This document shows, in pieces, positions 37,709 to 46,060 of a DNA stretch of 64,000 nucleotides (its first letter is position 1; every line of letters starts with the position of its first letter). A program made the position numbers and the translations under genes. The notes beneath the pieces are model-generated. The model was given only the letters and a program-made list of their open reading frames with translations. It made no database searches and was not told where the DNA came from. The stretch comes from Brevibacillus choshinensis. Its GTDB lineage: Bacteria; Bacillota; Bacilli; Brevibacillales; Brevibacillaceae. Location: NCBI RefSeq assembly GCF_001420695.1, contig NZ_LJJB01000007.1:705890-769889 (forward strand), read 5' to 3'.

Positions 37709-37969
37709 GTGAGTTCGTTGGATAATACCATGAAGTTCACGGTGCCAAAGGAAGCGAATGCGGCGGATGTGCAAGAGACATTGACAGAGGTGTACAAAGC
37801 CCTGCAGGAGAAAGGATACAACCCGATCACCCAGATCGTCGGTTACTTGCTTTCTGGCGACCCGGCGTTTATCCCACGCCACAACAACGCGCGCAGCCTG
37901 ATTGGCAAATTGGAACGGGACAAAATCATAGAAGAGTTGGTGACCGTTTACTTGTCAGAGCGCAAGTAA
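37709..37969 (+). CDS. ireB: IreB-family regulatory phosphoprotein (YrzL, DUF965)
   Basis: An 86-aa protein almost superimposable on the family: SSLDNTMKF at the N-terminus and [21 protein letters not shown] followed by [14 protein letters not shown]. In Enterococcus faecalis IreB is a threonine phosphoprotein substrate of the kinase/phosphatase pair IreK/IreP and affects cephalosporin resistance. GTG 37709 follows cgaggtg by six bases. It is the first of the tight group ireB-ruvX-yrzB. Confidence 0.93.
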   Translation: MSSLDNTMKFTVPKEANAADVQETLTEVYKALQEKGYNPITQIVGYLLSGDPAFIPRHNNARSLIGKLERDKIIEELVTVYLSERK

Positions 37970-37979
37970 GCCTGTAGAC

Positions 37980-38396
37980 ATGACAAGATTATTGGGATTG
38001 GATGTTGGCGATAAAACAATTGGTGTAGCGGTTAGCGACGAGCTCGGTTGGACTGCCCAAGGGGTAGAAACGATCAAGCGACAATCCAAGGAAAAGGATT
38101 TTGCTCGCCTGCACGAGTTGATTGCACAATATCAGGTCGGCGCAATTGTTGTAGGTCTGCCGAAAAACATGAATGGTACAATCGGCCCGAGGGCGGAAAT
38201 GTGCCAGGCATTCGGCAAGCTTTTAGAGGAACGAACGTCTCTTCCTGTCCACATGTGGGACGAACGGCTGACGACGATGGCAGCGGAGCGTATGTTGATC
38301 TCCGCTGACGTCAGTCGTCAAAAACGCAAGACAGTAATAGACAAAATGGCGGCCACATTAATCCTGCAAGGATATATGGACGCGAAATCGAGGTGA
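37980..38396 (+). CDS. ruvX: RuvX/YqgF-family Holliday junction resolvase-like nuclease
   Basis: A 138-aa RNase H-fold protein. The acidic active-site residues are in [32 protein letters not shown] and WDERLTT. Family members (YqgF, B. subtilis YrrK) have been tied to 16S rRNA 5' processing and, in some bacteria, junction resolution. No strong SD is seen, and the start lies 10 bp after ireB, so translational coupling is likely. Its stop overlaps the SD of the next gene. Confidence 0.92.
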   Translation: MTRLLGLDVGDKTIGVAVSDELGWTAQGVETIKRQSKEKDFARLHELIAQYQVGAIVVGLPKNMNGTIGPRAEMCQAFGKLLEERTSLPVHMWDERLTTMAAERMLISADVSRQKRKTVIDKMAATLILQGYMDAKSR

Positions 38397-38401
38397 CCAC
38401 G

Positions 38402-38692
38402 ATGAGTGAAGAGATGATTGAGGAGTTCGAAGTGGGCGATGTGATTGCCCTGACAGAAGAAGGTACCGAGGAGCCGCGTGACTTCCGGATCATGTACATT
38501 TTTGACATTGAAGACCGCAGCTATCTGGTATTGGTACCCGTTGACCAGGAAGAAGAAGAAGAGTATGAGGTTCACTTCCTGCGTTACGATGGCACGGACA
38601 TGCTGCAACCAATCGAGGACGACGAAGAGTGGGAGCAAGTGGAAGCCACATTCGAGACGCTGATTGCTGATTTGGAGAAAGACGGTATTTAA
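38402..38692 (+). CDS. yrzB: DUF1292 protein (YrzB)
   Basis: A 96-aa very acidic protein, with the DUF1292 core YLVLVPVDQEEEEEYEVHFLRYD and repeated Glu/Asp blocks at both ends. Function unknown, but it is conserved next to ruvX and ireB in Firmicutes. ATG 38402 lies seven bases after gaggtg; a GTG nine bases upstream is an alternative. A strong terminator follows. Confidence 0.92.
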   Translation: MSEEMIEEFEVGDVIALTEEGTEEPRDFRIMYIFDIEDRSYLVLVPVDQEEEEEYEVHFLRYDGTDMLQPIEDDEEWEQVEATFETLIADLEKDGI

Positions 38693-38701
38693 AAGGATGG
38701 A

Positions 38702-38733
38702 GAGGGGACCCTATTAAGGGTTCCTCTTTTTTT
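38702..38733 (+). terminator. Terminator after yrzB
   Basis: gaggggaccct/agggttcctc stem with seven Ts. Confidence 0.92.
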
Positions 38734-38775
38734 GTTCAACATGATTCGTGCTTTTTTCCTAAAATATCCTACACA

Positions 38776-38805
38776 GTGACAAGGTAGACAACCCTCCTGT
38801 ATAAT
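38776..38805 (+). promoter_or_regulatory. Promoter before mltG
   Basis: GTGACA (38776-38781), an 18-bp spacer and TATAAT (38800-38805). Confidence 0.6.
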
Positions 38806-38848
38806 GATTAGGATCGAGAGAAGAGACCCTAAAGGGAGGATTTCGAAC

Positions 38849-39949
38849 TTGAAACCCATGTCAGTGAAGCCTGATCGTCAGGCGGATCGACCTGTTGTCA
38901 TGCGACGCAGACGAGGCGGAGGCCTTTTCCGCTGGATTGTCGCTCTCTTTTTGCTGATGGTAGTGGCTGTTGGGGGAACGGCCCTGTATGTCTATCAGCA
39001 ATTGCAGCCGGTCGAAGGTGCACAAGCCGCCAAAAACGTAATCATCCCGTCAGGTTCATCCGTACGGGAAATCGGACGCTTGCTGGAAGATGCAGGATTG
39101 ATCCGAAATGCAGACATGTTCAGCTATTATGTGAAGTATAAAGGTGTTGCCCCCGACCTTAAAGCAGGGGAATACCAGTTTACAACCGGACAAGCGATCG
39201 ATGCTTTGCTGCTGGATATGACGGAAGGAAAAACGATTGTCAGTGCAAAGCGATTTACCATACCTGAGGGCTGGAACATCGAGCAAATCGCCGACCATTT
39301 GGACAAGGAAGGCATTGTTGAGAAAGCCGCTTTCTTGAAGGAAGTCGATCAAGGTGCATTTCCAGAATACCCGTTTGTCGCACAGATTCCTGCCAGCAAA
39401 GAGCGCATGCACCGACTGGAAGGATATTTGTTCCCCGAAACGTATGAAGTGAAGAAAGAAGCAACGGCTCATGACGTCGTGTCGAAGATGCTGGCTCAGT
39501 TTCAGAAGGAATGGCAGCCTGAGTGGACGAACGAGCTGAAACAAAGAAAATTGACAATGGACGAGGCTGTCAATCTCGCGTCGATCGTAGAACGAGAAGT
39601 GACAGTCGACAAGGAAAGACCATTGGTGGCGGGAGTCTATTACAATCGAATCCGAGATAAATGGCCGTTGCAGGCGGATGCCACCGTGCAATTTGTACTG
39701 GGCAAGCAGCGGGACCGCTTGACGTTTGAAGATCTAAAGGTAAAGAGTCCGTATAACACGTACACGAATCCGGGACTTCCACCAGGACCGATCGCCAATC
39801 CGGGCAGAGCATCCCTCGAAGCGGTGGTAAAACCAGCCAAGCATGACTTCTTTTTCTATGTAACGAAAAAAGACGGGACATTCGAGCACTACTTCTCTCG
39901 TACACTGGAGGAGCACAACGCGAATAACGAGAAAAGCAGAGGAAACTGA
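38849..39949 (+). CDS. mltG: Endolytic murein transglycosylase MltG (YceG/YrrL)
   Basis: A 366-aa membrane-anchored lytic transglycosylase. A basic cytoplasmic N-terminus (MRRRRGG) precedes one TM (about 31-52), then a LysM-like subdomain (NVIIPSGSSVREIGRLL) and the catalytic YceG domain; the conserved Glu is in NLASIVEREV and the terminal YNTYTNPGLPPGPIANPG is diagnostic. MltG cuts nascent glycan strands and sets their length. TTG 38849 is placed nine bases after ggagg; an upstream ATG (38804) lies in the promoter region. Confidence 0.93.
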   Translation: MKPMSVKPDRQADRPVVMRRRRGGGLFRWIVALFLLMVVAVGGTALYVYQQLQPVEGAQAAKNVIIPSGSSVREIGRLLEDAGLIRNADMFSYYVKYKGVAPDLKAGEYQFTTGQAIDALLLDMTEGKTIVSAKRFTIPEGWNIEQIADHLDKEGIVEKAAFLKEVDQGAFPEYPFVAQIPASKERMHRLEGYLFPETYEVKKEATAHDVVSKMLAQFQKEWQPEWTNELKQRKLTMDEAVNLASIVEREVTVDKERPLVAGVYYNRIRDKWPLQADATVQFVLGKQRDRLTFEDLKVKSPYNTYTNPGLPPGPIANPGRASLEAVVKPAKHDFFFYVTKKDGTFEHYFSRTLEEHNANNEKSRGN

Positions 39950-39969
39950 CCAAGGTTTCCTCTGTTTTT
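39937..39969 (+). terminator. Terminator after mltG
   Basis: cagaggaaac/gtttcctctg stem with TTTTT; it overlaps the mltG stop. Confidence 0.9.
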
Positions 39970-40020
39970 GTGTAAGAGGTATGCTATAATAATCCGGTTG
40001 CAAGATAGAGGAGTGAAAAG

Positions 40021-40686
40021 ATGATTACCAATCCGGCCATAGATGACTACGTGTCGGGACTGGTTCCCGAGCGTTCTCCGCTACTTACACGCCTGGAGCA
40101 GGAGGCGGCAGCGGAAAATATTCCGATCGTTCAGCTTCCCTCTGCGCAAGTCATGCGGATGCTCTTGTTGTTGCATCGTCCGACAGCCATACTCGAGGTA
40201 GGAACGGCGATCGGCTACTCTACCATCTGGTTGGCAGAGGCGGCTCCAGAAGCGCGTATCGTCACGATGGACATTGACGAGGATCGACTCGGACGCGCAC
40301 GTACCAATATCACAGAAGCAGGGGTTTCAGAACGTGTCGAAATCCTGTTGCGGGATGCTACATTGGGACTGCCAGATTCTTATCAATTTGACTGTTTGTT
40401 TATTGATGCGGCCAAGGGCCAGTATCGGGCTTTTCTCGATCTATATCTTCCTCTGCTACGTGAAGGTGGATTAGTGATAAGCGATAATGTGTTGTTCCGC
40501 GGGCTGGTTGCGACACCGGACGAGGCTACAAAACGTCAGCGTCCGATGATAGAAAAGCTGCACGCCTACAACACTCTCTTAATGGAGCACCCGGAACTGG
40601 AAACTACCATGATTCCGGTAGGTGACGGCCTCGCTGTCAGCCTGAAAAAGAAGAAATCAGACACAACGCTCGAATCCGAGGTATAG
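40021..40686 (+). CDS. yrrM: O-methyltransferase family protein (YrrM/TrmR)
   Basis: A 221-aa class I SAM-dependent methyltransferase. The SAM motif is ILEVGTAIGYSTIWLA, with DIDEDRL and the metal-site-like FIDAAKGQY and VISDNVLFRG segments typical of the COMT-like family. B. subtilis YrrM was identified as TrmR, which makes 5-methoxyuridine at tRNA position 34. The same role is probable by position and family. An extended -10 (TGCTATAAT at about 39981-39989) lies upstream. The U32 peptidase pair that follows yrrM in B. subtilis is absent here. Confidence 0.9.
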   Translation: MITNPAIDDYVSGLVPERSPLLTRLEQEAAAENIPIVQLPSAQVMRMLLLLHRPTAILEVGTAIGYSTIWLAEAAPEARIVTMDIDEDRLGRARTNITEAGVSERVEILLRDATLGLPDSYQFDCLFIDAAKGQYRAFLDLYLPLLREGGLVISDNVLFRGLVATPDEATKRQRPMIEKLHAYNTLLMEHPELETTMIPVGDGLAVSLKKKKSDTTLESEV

Positions 40687-40723
40687 ATTGCCTGGATGCC
40701 AAATAGGGAAGGGGTTATGAGGC

Positions 40724-41365
40724 ATGCGCAACCCCGTATTGATTGGGGTAGCTGGAGGCAGTGGATCTGGAAAGACGACCGTCGCCAGAGAATTGTTTCG
40801 CCAGTTTCAAAATGATAGTGTGACAATGATTGAGCAGGATTCCTATTACAAGAATCAGGACCATCTGAGTATGGAAGATCGTTACTGTACTAACTACGAT
40901 CATCCTCTGGCATTTGATAATGATCTGATGCTGTCCCACTTGCAGGATTTGCTACAAGGAAAGGCTATTGAAAAGCCGATCTACGATTTCAAGCTGCATA
41001 CGAGAAAAAAGGAAACAATCCGGATCGATCCCAAGGATGTCATTATTCTGGAAGGGATGCTGATCTTGGAAGACGAGCGTATCCGCGATCTGATGGATAT
41101 TAAAGTATTCGTCGATACGGATGCTGATGTACGGATCGTACGACGGATCGCTCGCGATATCGAAGAACGAGGTCGTTCCCTAGATTCCGTAGTCAGTCAG
41201 TATCTAAATGTCGTGCGGCCGATGCACCTTCAATTTATCGAACCGACCAAGCGCTACGCGGACGTCATCATTCCAGAAGGTGGCTACAATTTGGTTGCTC
41301 TCGATCTGCTGTCTACGAAGATCAGCAACATCTTGCTCGAAAAGCAACAATTGGCCAATACGTAA
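40724..41365 (+). CDS. udk: Uridine/cytidine kinase
   Basis: A 213-aa P-loop kinase that phosphorylates uridine and cytidine to UMP and CMP in pyrimidine salvage. Walker A is [12 protein letters not shown] (8-19); conserved [20 protein letters not shown] and the lid region [13 protein letters not shown] follow. Length is standard. A strong terminator follows; the greA and yrrS genes found after udk in B. subtilis are not present. Confidence 0.96.
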   Translation: MRNPVLIGVAGGSGSGKTTVARELFRQFQNDSVTMIEQDSYYKNQDHLSMEDRYCTNYDHPLAFDNDLMLSHLQDLLQGKAIEKPIYDFKLHTRKKETIRIDPKDVIILEGMLILEDERIRDLMDIKVFVDTDADVRIVRRIARDIEERGRSLDSVVSQYLNVVRPMHLQFIEPTKRYADVIIPEGGYNLVALDLLSTKISNILLEKQQLANT

Positions 41366-41379
41366 TCAATTTAACTCTG

Positions 41380-41407
41380 CACGCCGCGTTTGTCGGCGTG
41401 TTTTTTT
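41380..41407 (+). terminator. Terminator after udk
   Basis: cacgccg/cggcgtg stem with seven Ts. Confidence 0.9.
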
Positions 41408-41473
41408 GTTTGGCTCGTTTTCCTCCCTCTGATTCGGGCAATACTGGCTAAAAAAGCCAGGGAGGGAAATTCC

Positions 41474-43303
41474 ATGCAACTGGAACGACGATTGAAGCGG
41501 CGACACTTTCTGGTCTTGCTCGGAATGACGCTGGTCTGGATCGGATTGATTGCACGGCTGTGGTGGATCCAGTTGGGAGCGCCTCATCGCTTTACCAAGC
41601 GCGGCATTGATTTGGTAAAGAACGCCGTTAAACAACGACAGCAAAGTATCATGCTCCATAGCGGGCGTGGTGATATACGGGATCGCAACGGATACGCCTT
41701 TACAGGTGAAGAGCATCGAGCGCTCATTCTCTTTCCATTGGCACGCGGAAGTCTGGAGGGAACAGATGGAATGGCTCGCGTAGCAGAGGTCGTTTCCCAA
41801 CCAAAGGAACGTCTGGCAGAGATCATGGAAAAAGCAAAAGCCCCACTATTCTTGCGTAAGGATGACGGACGGCTTGTCGTGCTCACGGAGCGCCAGGCAG
41901 AACAAATAAATGCACTCGCGATTCCTGGTATCGTAGCTCTGGCAGTAACCGAGAGGTATCGCCAGGAAGAGGTAGCCAAGCATGTCATCGGCTTTATCAA
42001 TCAGAATCCTGATTTGGTGCAATCTCTTTATCCGGATGAGTGGGAAAGTGGAAAGATGAATGCGGACAGTATGATTGGTGCTTCTGGGCTGGAGCGCAGC
42101 TTTGATCGATTCCTGCAAGGCGTGGAACCGTCGATCCTGTCCTACTATGTGGACGGACAAGGAAAACCGCTGCGTGGCCTCGATATCCGTTACTCGAAGC
42201 AGGATAACGAGTACTATCCGCTCTCGCTCACCACGACACTGGATGTGTCCATACAGCGAAGCATGGAACGAATAGCAGATGAGGTAGGATTAAAGCAAGG
42301 GAGCATCGTCGTATTGGACGCACAAACGGGAGATGTGCGCTCGATGGTAAGTCGACCCATTTACGATCAGACCAAGGTGGACCTGACTACAGACTATTGG
42401 AAAAACAGAGCAGCGAAACAGCTACCACCGGGTTCTATTTTTAAGACCGTCGTTGCCGCAGCGGCTCTGGCAGAAGGAGTCGTTTTACCCACAGATCGTT
42501 TTACCTGCACAGGTGAATATGGCAAGTATCATTTTTCTTGTTGGAAAAAGGAAGGACATGGCAGTGTGACGATGGAGGAAGCGTATGCCCAATCCTGTAA
42601 TATCGCATTTGCACAGATCGCCAATCGAGTGGGCGGTGAAAAGCTGGAAGAATATGCGCGGCGCTTGGGCTTGTCCGAACAGGTGGGGCATGTTACCTCT
42701 CATTTATTTAAGCTCGATGGCTTTAAGCAGGTAGATGGGGAAGAGCGAGGGGCGATATTCTCCCAAGGGGTATCCCGCCAAGACGAAGGCGTCCTGATTC
42801 AGACGGCGATCGGTCAGCGGGATGTACGGGTGACCCCCTTGCAAGCGGCGAATATGGTCGTATCTATCTTACGAGGAGGCCAGCCGCTACAAGTCCGTCT
42901 GGTCCATGAAATTAATTATCGCAATGGTCAAGCATTCTATCAATTCCCCATGCAGACTCTTCCTGTTCAAGGGATTGATTACGTCACAGCAAATAAACTG
43001 CGAAAAATGATGAGGAAAGTGGTGACAGATGGTACGGGTCTAGCCCTGAGTGGCGCTCCGTGGGAGGTGGCTGGCAAGACAGGGACCGCACAAACTGGGG
43101 GAGATAATCAATCGTTGAACCACCTTTGGTTCATTGGTTATGCACCTTTTGATCAACCTCGGTATGCCATTTGCGTCGTCGCAGAAAATCAGCAGAGTTG
43201 GGGAAAAAATCAGGCTACAGAGATGTTTCGCCGCGCGGTTGATGAACTTGCCGATCAAACAACTCAATCTTCCCAACCTCACGCAGGGAATTCCCCAGAA
43301 TAA
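41474..43303 (+). CDS. pbpI: Class B penicillin-binding protein (PbpI/PBP4b-like transpeptidase)
   Basis: A 609-aa protein with a short cytoplasmic start, one TM anchor (about 13-32), a PBP dimer domain (about 55-230) and a transpeptidase domain. The active-site motifs are SIFK (SxxK), SCN (SxN) and KTGTAQTG (KTG). Such proteins cross-link peptidoglycan; PbpI in B. subtilis has a minor or sporulation-linked role. ATG 41474 follows gggaggg. Its last 89 nt overlap, on the other strand, the end of the JAMM gene. Confidence 0.9.
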   Translation: MQLERRLKRRHFLVLLGMTLVWIGLIARLWWIQLGAPHRFTKRGIDLVKNAVKQRQQSIMLHSGRGDIRDRNGYAFTGEEHRALILFPLARGSLEGTDGMARVAEVVSQPKERLAEIMEKAKAPLFLRKDDGRLVVLTERQAEQINALAIPGIVALAVTERYRQEEVAKHVIGFINQNPDLVQSLYPDEWESGKMNADSMIGASGLERSFDRFLQGVEPSILSYYVDGQGKPLRGLDIRYSKQDNEYYPLSLTTTLDVSIQRSMERIADEVGLKQGSIVVLDAQTGDVRSMVSRPIYDQTKVDLTTDYWKNRAAKQLPPGSIFKTVVAAAALAEGVVLPTDRFTCTGEYGKYHFSCWKKEGHGSVTMEEAYAQSCNIAFAQIANRVGGEKLEEYARRLGLSEQVGHVTSHLFKLDGFKQVDGEERGAIFSQGVSRQDEGVLIQTAIGQRDVRVTPLQAANMVVSILRGGQPLQVRLVHEINYRNGQAFYQFPMQTLPVQGIDYVTANKLRKMMRKVVTDGTGLALSGAPWEVAGKTGTAQTGGDNQSLNHLWFIGYAPFDQPRYAICVVAENQQSWGKNQATEMFRRAVDELADQTTQSSQPHAGNSPE

Positions 43304-43706
43304 AGCCTCTAGCCTGCACCTGATTCTGCTTCCCCAAGCCGACAATCAGCATGAGCGGTGAAGGGGAAGTGTATATGGATTGCGTGGCTTTTTCCAAAAT
43401 GGTTTTCTTGTCACCTTTACTGGGTGAAAGCCGTTTGATCGTATGACTATGCCAATCACCGAGGTATTGCCATTGACGAGTCTTGCTCAATTTGCGAACG
43501 AGCTTGCCTAAATGTCCGTCGTCAAAATAGACGGACTTGGGATGCTGGATGGCCTTTGGACCAGGCTCACTCGCATAAGTAACGACCCATCGATTATTAT
43601 CCATGGGATAGCCCATCATCACCCCTCCGGTTTCGACCGAGGGGTCTTTTCTTACAGCTGACTCGATCTGTTTCCAAGCTTTCGGAGTGATGTACAGAAT
43701 CGTCAT
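43215..43706 (-). CDS. JAMM/Mov34 (MPN) domain metallopeptidase-like protein
   Basis: A 163-aa protein with a complete JAMM zinc site: the catalytic Glu in VETGGVMMG and the HSH-x10-D motif in HSHTIKRLSPSKGD. Prokaryotic JAMM proteins include isopeptidases and Cys/thiocarboxylate-processing enzymes; the substrate here is unknown. ATG 43706 is 12 bases after aaggagg, slightly long; an upstream ATG (43754) has no SD. Its 3' end is read antisense to the last codons of pbpI. No ubiquitin-like or E1/E2 partner is adjacent, although tcdA (E1-like) is 21 kb away. Confidence 0.85.
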   Translation of the reverse strand: MTILYITPKAWKQIESAVRKDPSVETGGVMMGYPMDNNRWVVTYASEPGPKAIQHPKSVYFDDGHLGKLVRKLSKTRQWQYLGDWHSHTIKRLSPSKGDKKTILEKATQSIYTSPSPLMLIVGLGKQNQVQARGFILGNSLREVGKIELFDRQVHQPRGETSL

Positions 43707-43818
43707 GAGACGGATGTCCCTCCTTGAATCACCTATCGCTACGCCTTTTATCATATGTAACAGGATGGCAGAACGTCCCCCCTGGGTATAAAGTTTAGAA
43801 TTATCTCAAAAAATAGAT

Positions 43819-43847
43819 TGTAACTGACATCCTTCCTTTCTATAATT
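43819..43847 (+). promoter_or_regulatory. SigA-type promoter for the HD-GYP gene
   Basis: TTGTAA (43819-43824), a 17-bp spacer and TATAAT (43842-43847), 29 bp before the ATG. Confidence 0.7.
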
Positions 43848-43875
43848 TAGAAAAAGAGTGTGAAAGGTTGATCCT

Positions 43876-44940
43876 ATGTCTTTGGCACCAGTAGACAATT
43901 CCTTAGTGGGAAGAATGCTAGCCGTAGATCTTTATACGGATAATGGTATCTTGCTTCTTCCTCAAGATACGATCATTACGTCTGCACATGTACAACTGCT
44001 GCAAAAACAGCGAATTTGGGAAGTGGAAGTGCAGCAGCTTCTCTCAGAGGGGACAGGCGAGCAGATTACGACCCAACTCCTGGAGCTGGATGCAGATGAA
44101 GAGACGATAGCTGCTTATGTACAAGCGCTGGACAAGACCCGCTCGTTATTCGATCAGGTCAGCCAAAATGGGACGCCACACTTGGAGCAATTCTCGGACA
44201 TTTTTTGTGAGGTGGCGGAGCAATCCATGAAGCAATTGGGATTGTTTCGTTCTCTATACGTACTGGAAGGGGCAGACAGCTACACCTATCGGCATTCATT
44301 GAATGTGGGCATTCTCTGTTCCCTGATAGCTCGCTTGATGAAATGGAGTGAAGATCGCATCACCTTTATGGGTACGGCTGGCTTTCTTCATGATTTGGGC
44401 AAAATGAAGGTACCCAAGGAAATTCTTCTCAAGCCAGGAAAGCTGACTGAGGAAGAATTTACACAGGTGCAGAAGCATACGATATACGGCTACGAAATGA
44501 TTAAAGAGATGGTAGGCGGCTCAGAACTGCTTGCTTTATGTGCGCTGCTCCATCATGAGAGACTGGACGGAACGGGATATCCGGAGCGCCGCAATGGGAA
44601 CGATATTCCTATCGAATGTCAGGTGCTGGCGATCGCGGACATGTTTGATGCGATCTGCTCCGACCGTGTCTATAAAGAAAGGACATCTCCTTTTGAGGCA
44701 GCACAGCTCCTCTGGAAGGAAGCTTGCAACGGCAAGCTGAACATCGAGATCGTCTCCCAGTTCGTTCGCTATATTGCCTTGCTCTACGTAGGGGCACGTG
44801 CTCGTTTGAGCAATGGTGAAGAGGTGGAGGTCATTTTGATTCATCAGGATGAGCCGATGCGTCCATTGGTGCGACGGAGTGGAGAATTTGTTGACCTGCG
44901 CTATGAGCGTAAACTGACGATCGAGAAAATGATTGGATAA
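43876..44940 (+). CDS. HD-GYP domain protein, probable cyclic-di-GMP phosphodiesterase
   Basis: A 354-aa cytoplasmic protein. The N-terminal 110 residues form a small domain seen in many Gram-positive HD-GYP proteins (DUF3391-like position). The HD-GYP core shows YRHSLNVGILC, HDLGKMKVP, HTIYGYEMIK, HHERLDGTGYPE and ADMFDAICSDR, so all metal ligands and the GYP signature are present. Expected activity is c-di-GMP hydrolysis. There is no obvious receiver or TM domain; the regulator of its activity is unknown. Confidence 0.9.
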   Translation: MSLAPVDNSLVGRMLAVDLYTDNGILLLPQDTIITSAHVQLLQKQRIWEVEVQQLLSEGTGEQITTQLLELDADEETIAAYVQALDKTRSLFDQVSQNGTPHLEQFSDIFCEVAEQSMKQLGLFRSLYVLEGADSYTYRHSLNVGILCSLIARLMKWSEDRITFMGTAGFLHDLGKMKVPKEILLKPGKLTEEEFTQVQKHTIYGYEMIKEMVGGSELLALCALLHHERLDGTGYPERRNGNDIPIECQVLAIADMFDAICSDRVYKERTSPFEAAQLLWKEACNGKLNIEIVSQFVRYIALLYVGARARLSNGEEVEVILIHQDEPMRPLVRRSGEFVDLRYERKLTIEKMIG

Positions 44941-44955
44941 AAGAAGGATTAAAAC

Positions 44956-44985
44956 GAACCGCTCCAATTGAGAGCGGTTTCATTA
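44956..44985 (+). terminator. Terminator after the HD-GYP gene
   Basis: aaccgctc/gagcggtt stem followed by a T-rich but interrupted tract. Confidence 0.7.
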
Positions 44986-45032
44986 TTGATGTTCTGTGAA
45001 CGATGTCGCGTACGTCTCGACCCATGCAGAGG

Positions 45033-45045
45033 ATTGTGACACAAT
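45033..45045 (+). promoter_or_regulatory. Short palindrome upstream of the acetyltransferase gene, possible operator
   Basis: ATTGTGACACAAT is a perfect 6+1+6 inverted repeat, 53 bp before the start codon. It could bind a dimeric regulator; none is identified. Confidence 0.3.
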
Positions 45046-45098
45046 GTAGATGAGAACGCTAAGAGGACGCCACCCGTGGACACAAGGAGGACATTTAC

Positions 45099-45665
45099 AT
45101 GATACGCAAGGCAACCCCTACGGATGCAGACTTTGCAGCGCCGCTCATCTATGAAGCGATTGGAGACGTTGCGCACACACTTACCGGGACAGCAGAGGCA
45201 GATGTGGCCATTCGTGTCATGAGCGAATTTTTTGCTCAAACGGGCAACAGGCTCAGCTACGAGAATGCTGTTATCGCTATGGATAAGGACAAGCCAATTG
45301 GTTTGGCACTGTTTTACCATGGGAGCCAGACAGACAAGCTGGATAGCCCTTTAGTAGAACATGTAGAACGAGAAACCGGAAAAACTCCCCATATTGTCAA
45401 AGAGGCACGAGACGACGAGTTTTATCTGGATACTGTCGTCGTTCGAGGGGATTACAGAGGAAAAGGGATTGGCAAAGAGCTTTTGCGAGCTTTTGAAAAA
45501 GAAAGTGAGCGAAGAGGGCATGACAAAATCGCCTTGCTGGTGGATGAAGAAAACCACCGGGCTCGCAAGCTGTATGAATCCATCGGCTATCAACAGGACG
45601 GAACGATCATGTTGAGTGGGCACCTGTTCAGCCATATGGTCAAAAATTTAGCTGTAATGGTTTAA
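45099..45665 (+). CDS. GNAT-family N-acetyltransferase
   Basis: A 188-aa acetyltransferase. The acetyl-CoA pyrophosphate loop is VVRGDYRGKGIGKELL; the C-terminal NHRARKLYESIGY is the usual GNAT end. It has about 60 residues more than a minimal GNAT between the N-terminal strand and the CoA loop. The substrate (small molecule or protein N-terminus) cannot be inferred. It is a single gene with its own terminator. Confidence 0.88.
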   Translation: MIRKATPTDADFAAPLIYEAIGDVAHTLTGTAEADVAIRVMSEFFAQTGNRLSYENAVIAMDKDKPIGLALFYHGSQTDKLDSPLVEHVERETGKTPHIVKEARDDEFYLDTVVVRGDYRGKGIGKELLRAFEKESERRGHDKIALLVDEENHRARKLYESIGYQQDGTIMLSGHLFSHMVKNLAVMV

Positions 45666-45666
45666 T

Positions 45667-45719
45667 AAAAAACCGTTTCCTAAAGGGATTTCTCTTCGTC
45701 CCCAGGGAGCGGTTTTTTT
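45667..45719. terminator. Bidirectional terminator between the acetyltransferase and a small membrane protein
   Basis: aaaaaaccg...cggtttttt outer stem, with A- and T-runs serving both convergent genes. Confidence 0.8.
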
Positions 45720-45936
45720 ACTGTTTTGGACGATCCCTCTCTTCTTCCAGAGCCGCTACACGCTTTTCCAGAGCTTTGATCGATTGTTGATTCCATTTAT
45801 TTCGACTCCCCATTCTTTTGGTACACTCCACAATCAGAAGAATGACGGCAATTAGAAAGCCAAAAAACAAGAGAAAGAATAGTAATTGAACCGCGAGTGT
45901 ACCCCATTCGATTGAGACTGCTCCAAAATCAAGCAT
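45718..45936 (-). CDS. Small single-TM protein with coiled-coil tail, 72 aa
   Basis: One hydrophobic segment (about 14-38) and a charged C-terminal helix with heptad character (QSIKALEKRVAALEEERDR). The SD aggaggtcc precedes the ATG. No known family is recognised; similar small TM plus coiled-coil proteins are often structural or partner subunits. It is convergent with the acetyltransferase gene. Confidence 0.65.
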   Translation of the reverse strand: MLDFGAVSIEWGTLAVQLLFFLLFFGFLIAVILLIVECTKRMGSRNKWNQQSIKALEKRVAALEEERDRPKQ

Positions 45937-45984
45937 CGAGGACCTCCTAAATGAATTTCCATTATTTTACCAATAACTACAATC

Positions 45985-46032
45985 AAAAAAAGACCTCGCT
46001 GGCCAATTGCCTGAATGGGCGAACGAGGTCTT
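45985..46032 (-). terminator. Terminator of the PRC-barrel gene
   Basis: aagacctcg/cgaggtctt stem with a long inner loop and a reverse-strand T-run. Confidence 0.8.
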
Positions 46033-46060
46033 AGGGATATACGGGTAATGGTGGAAGGAT

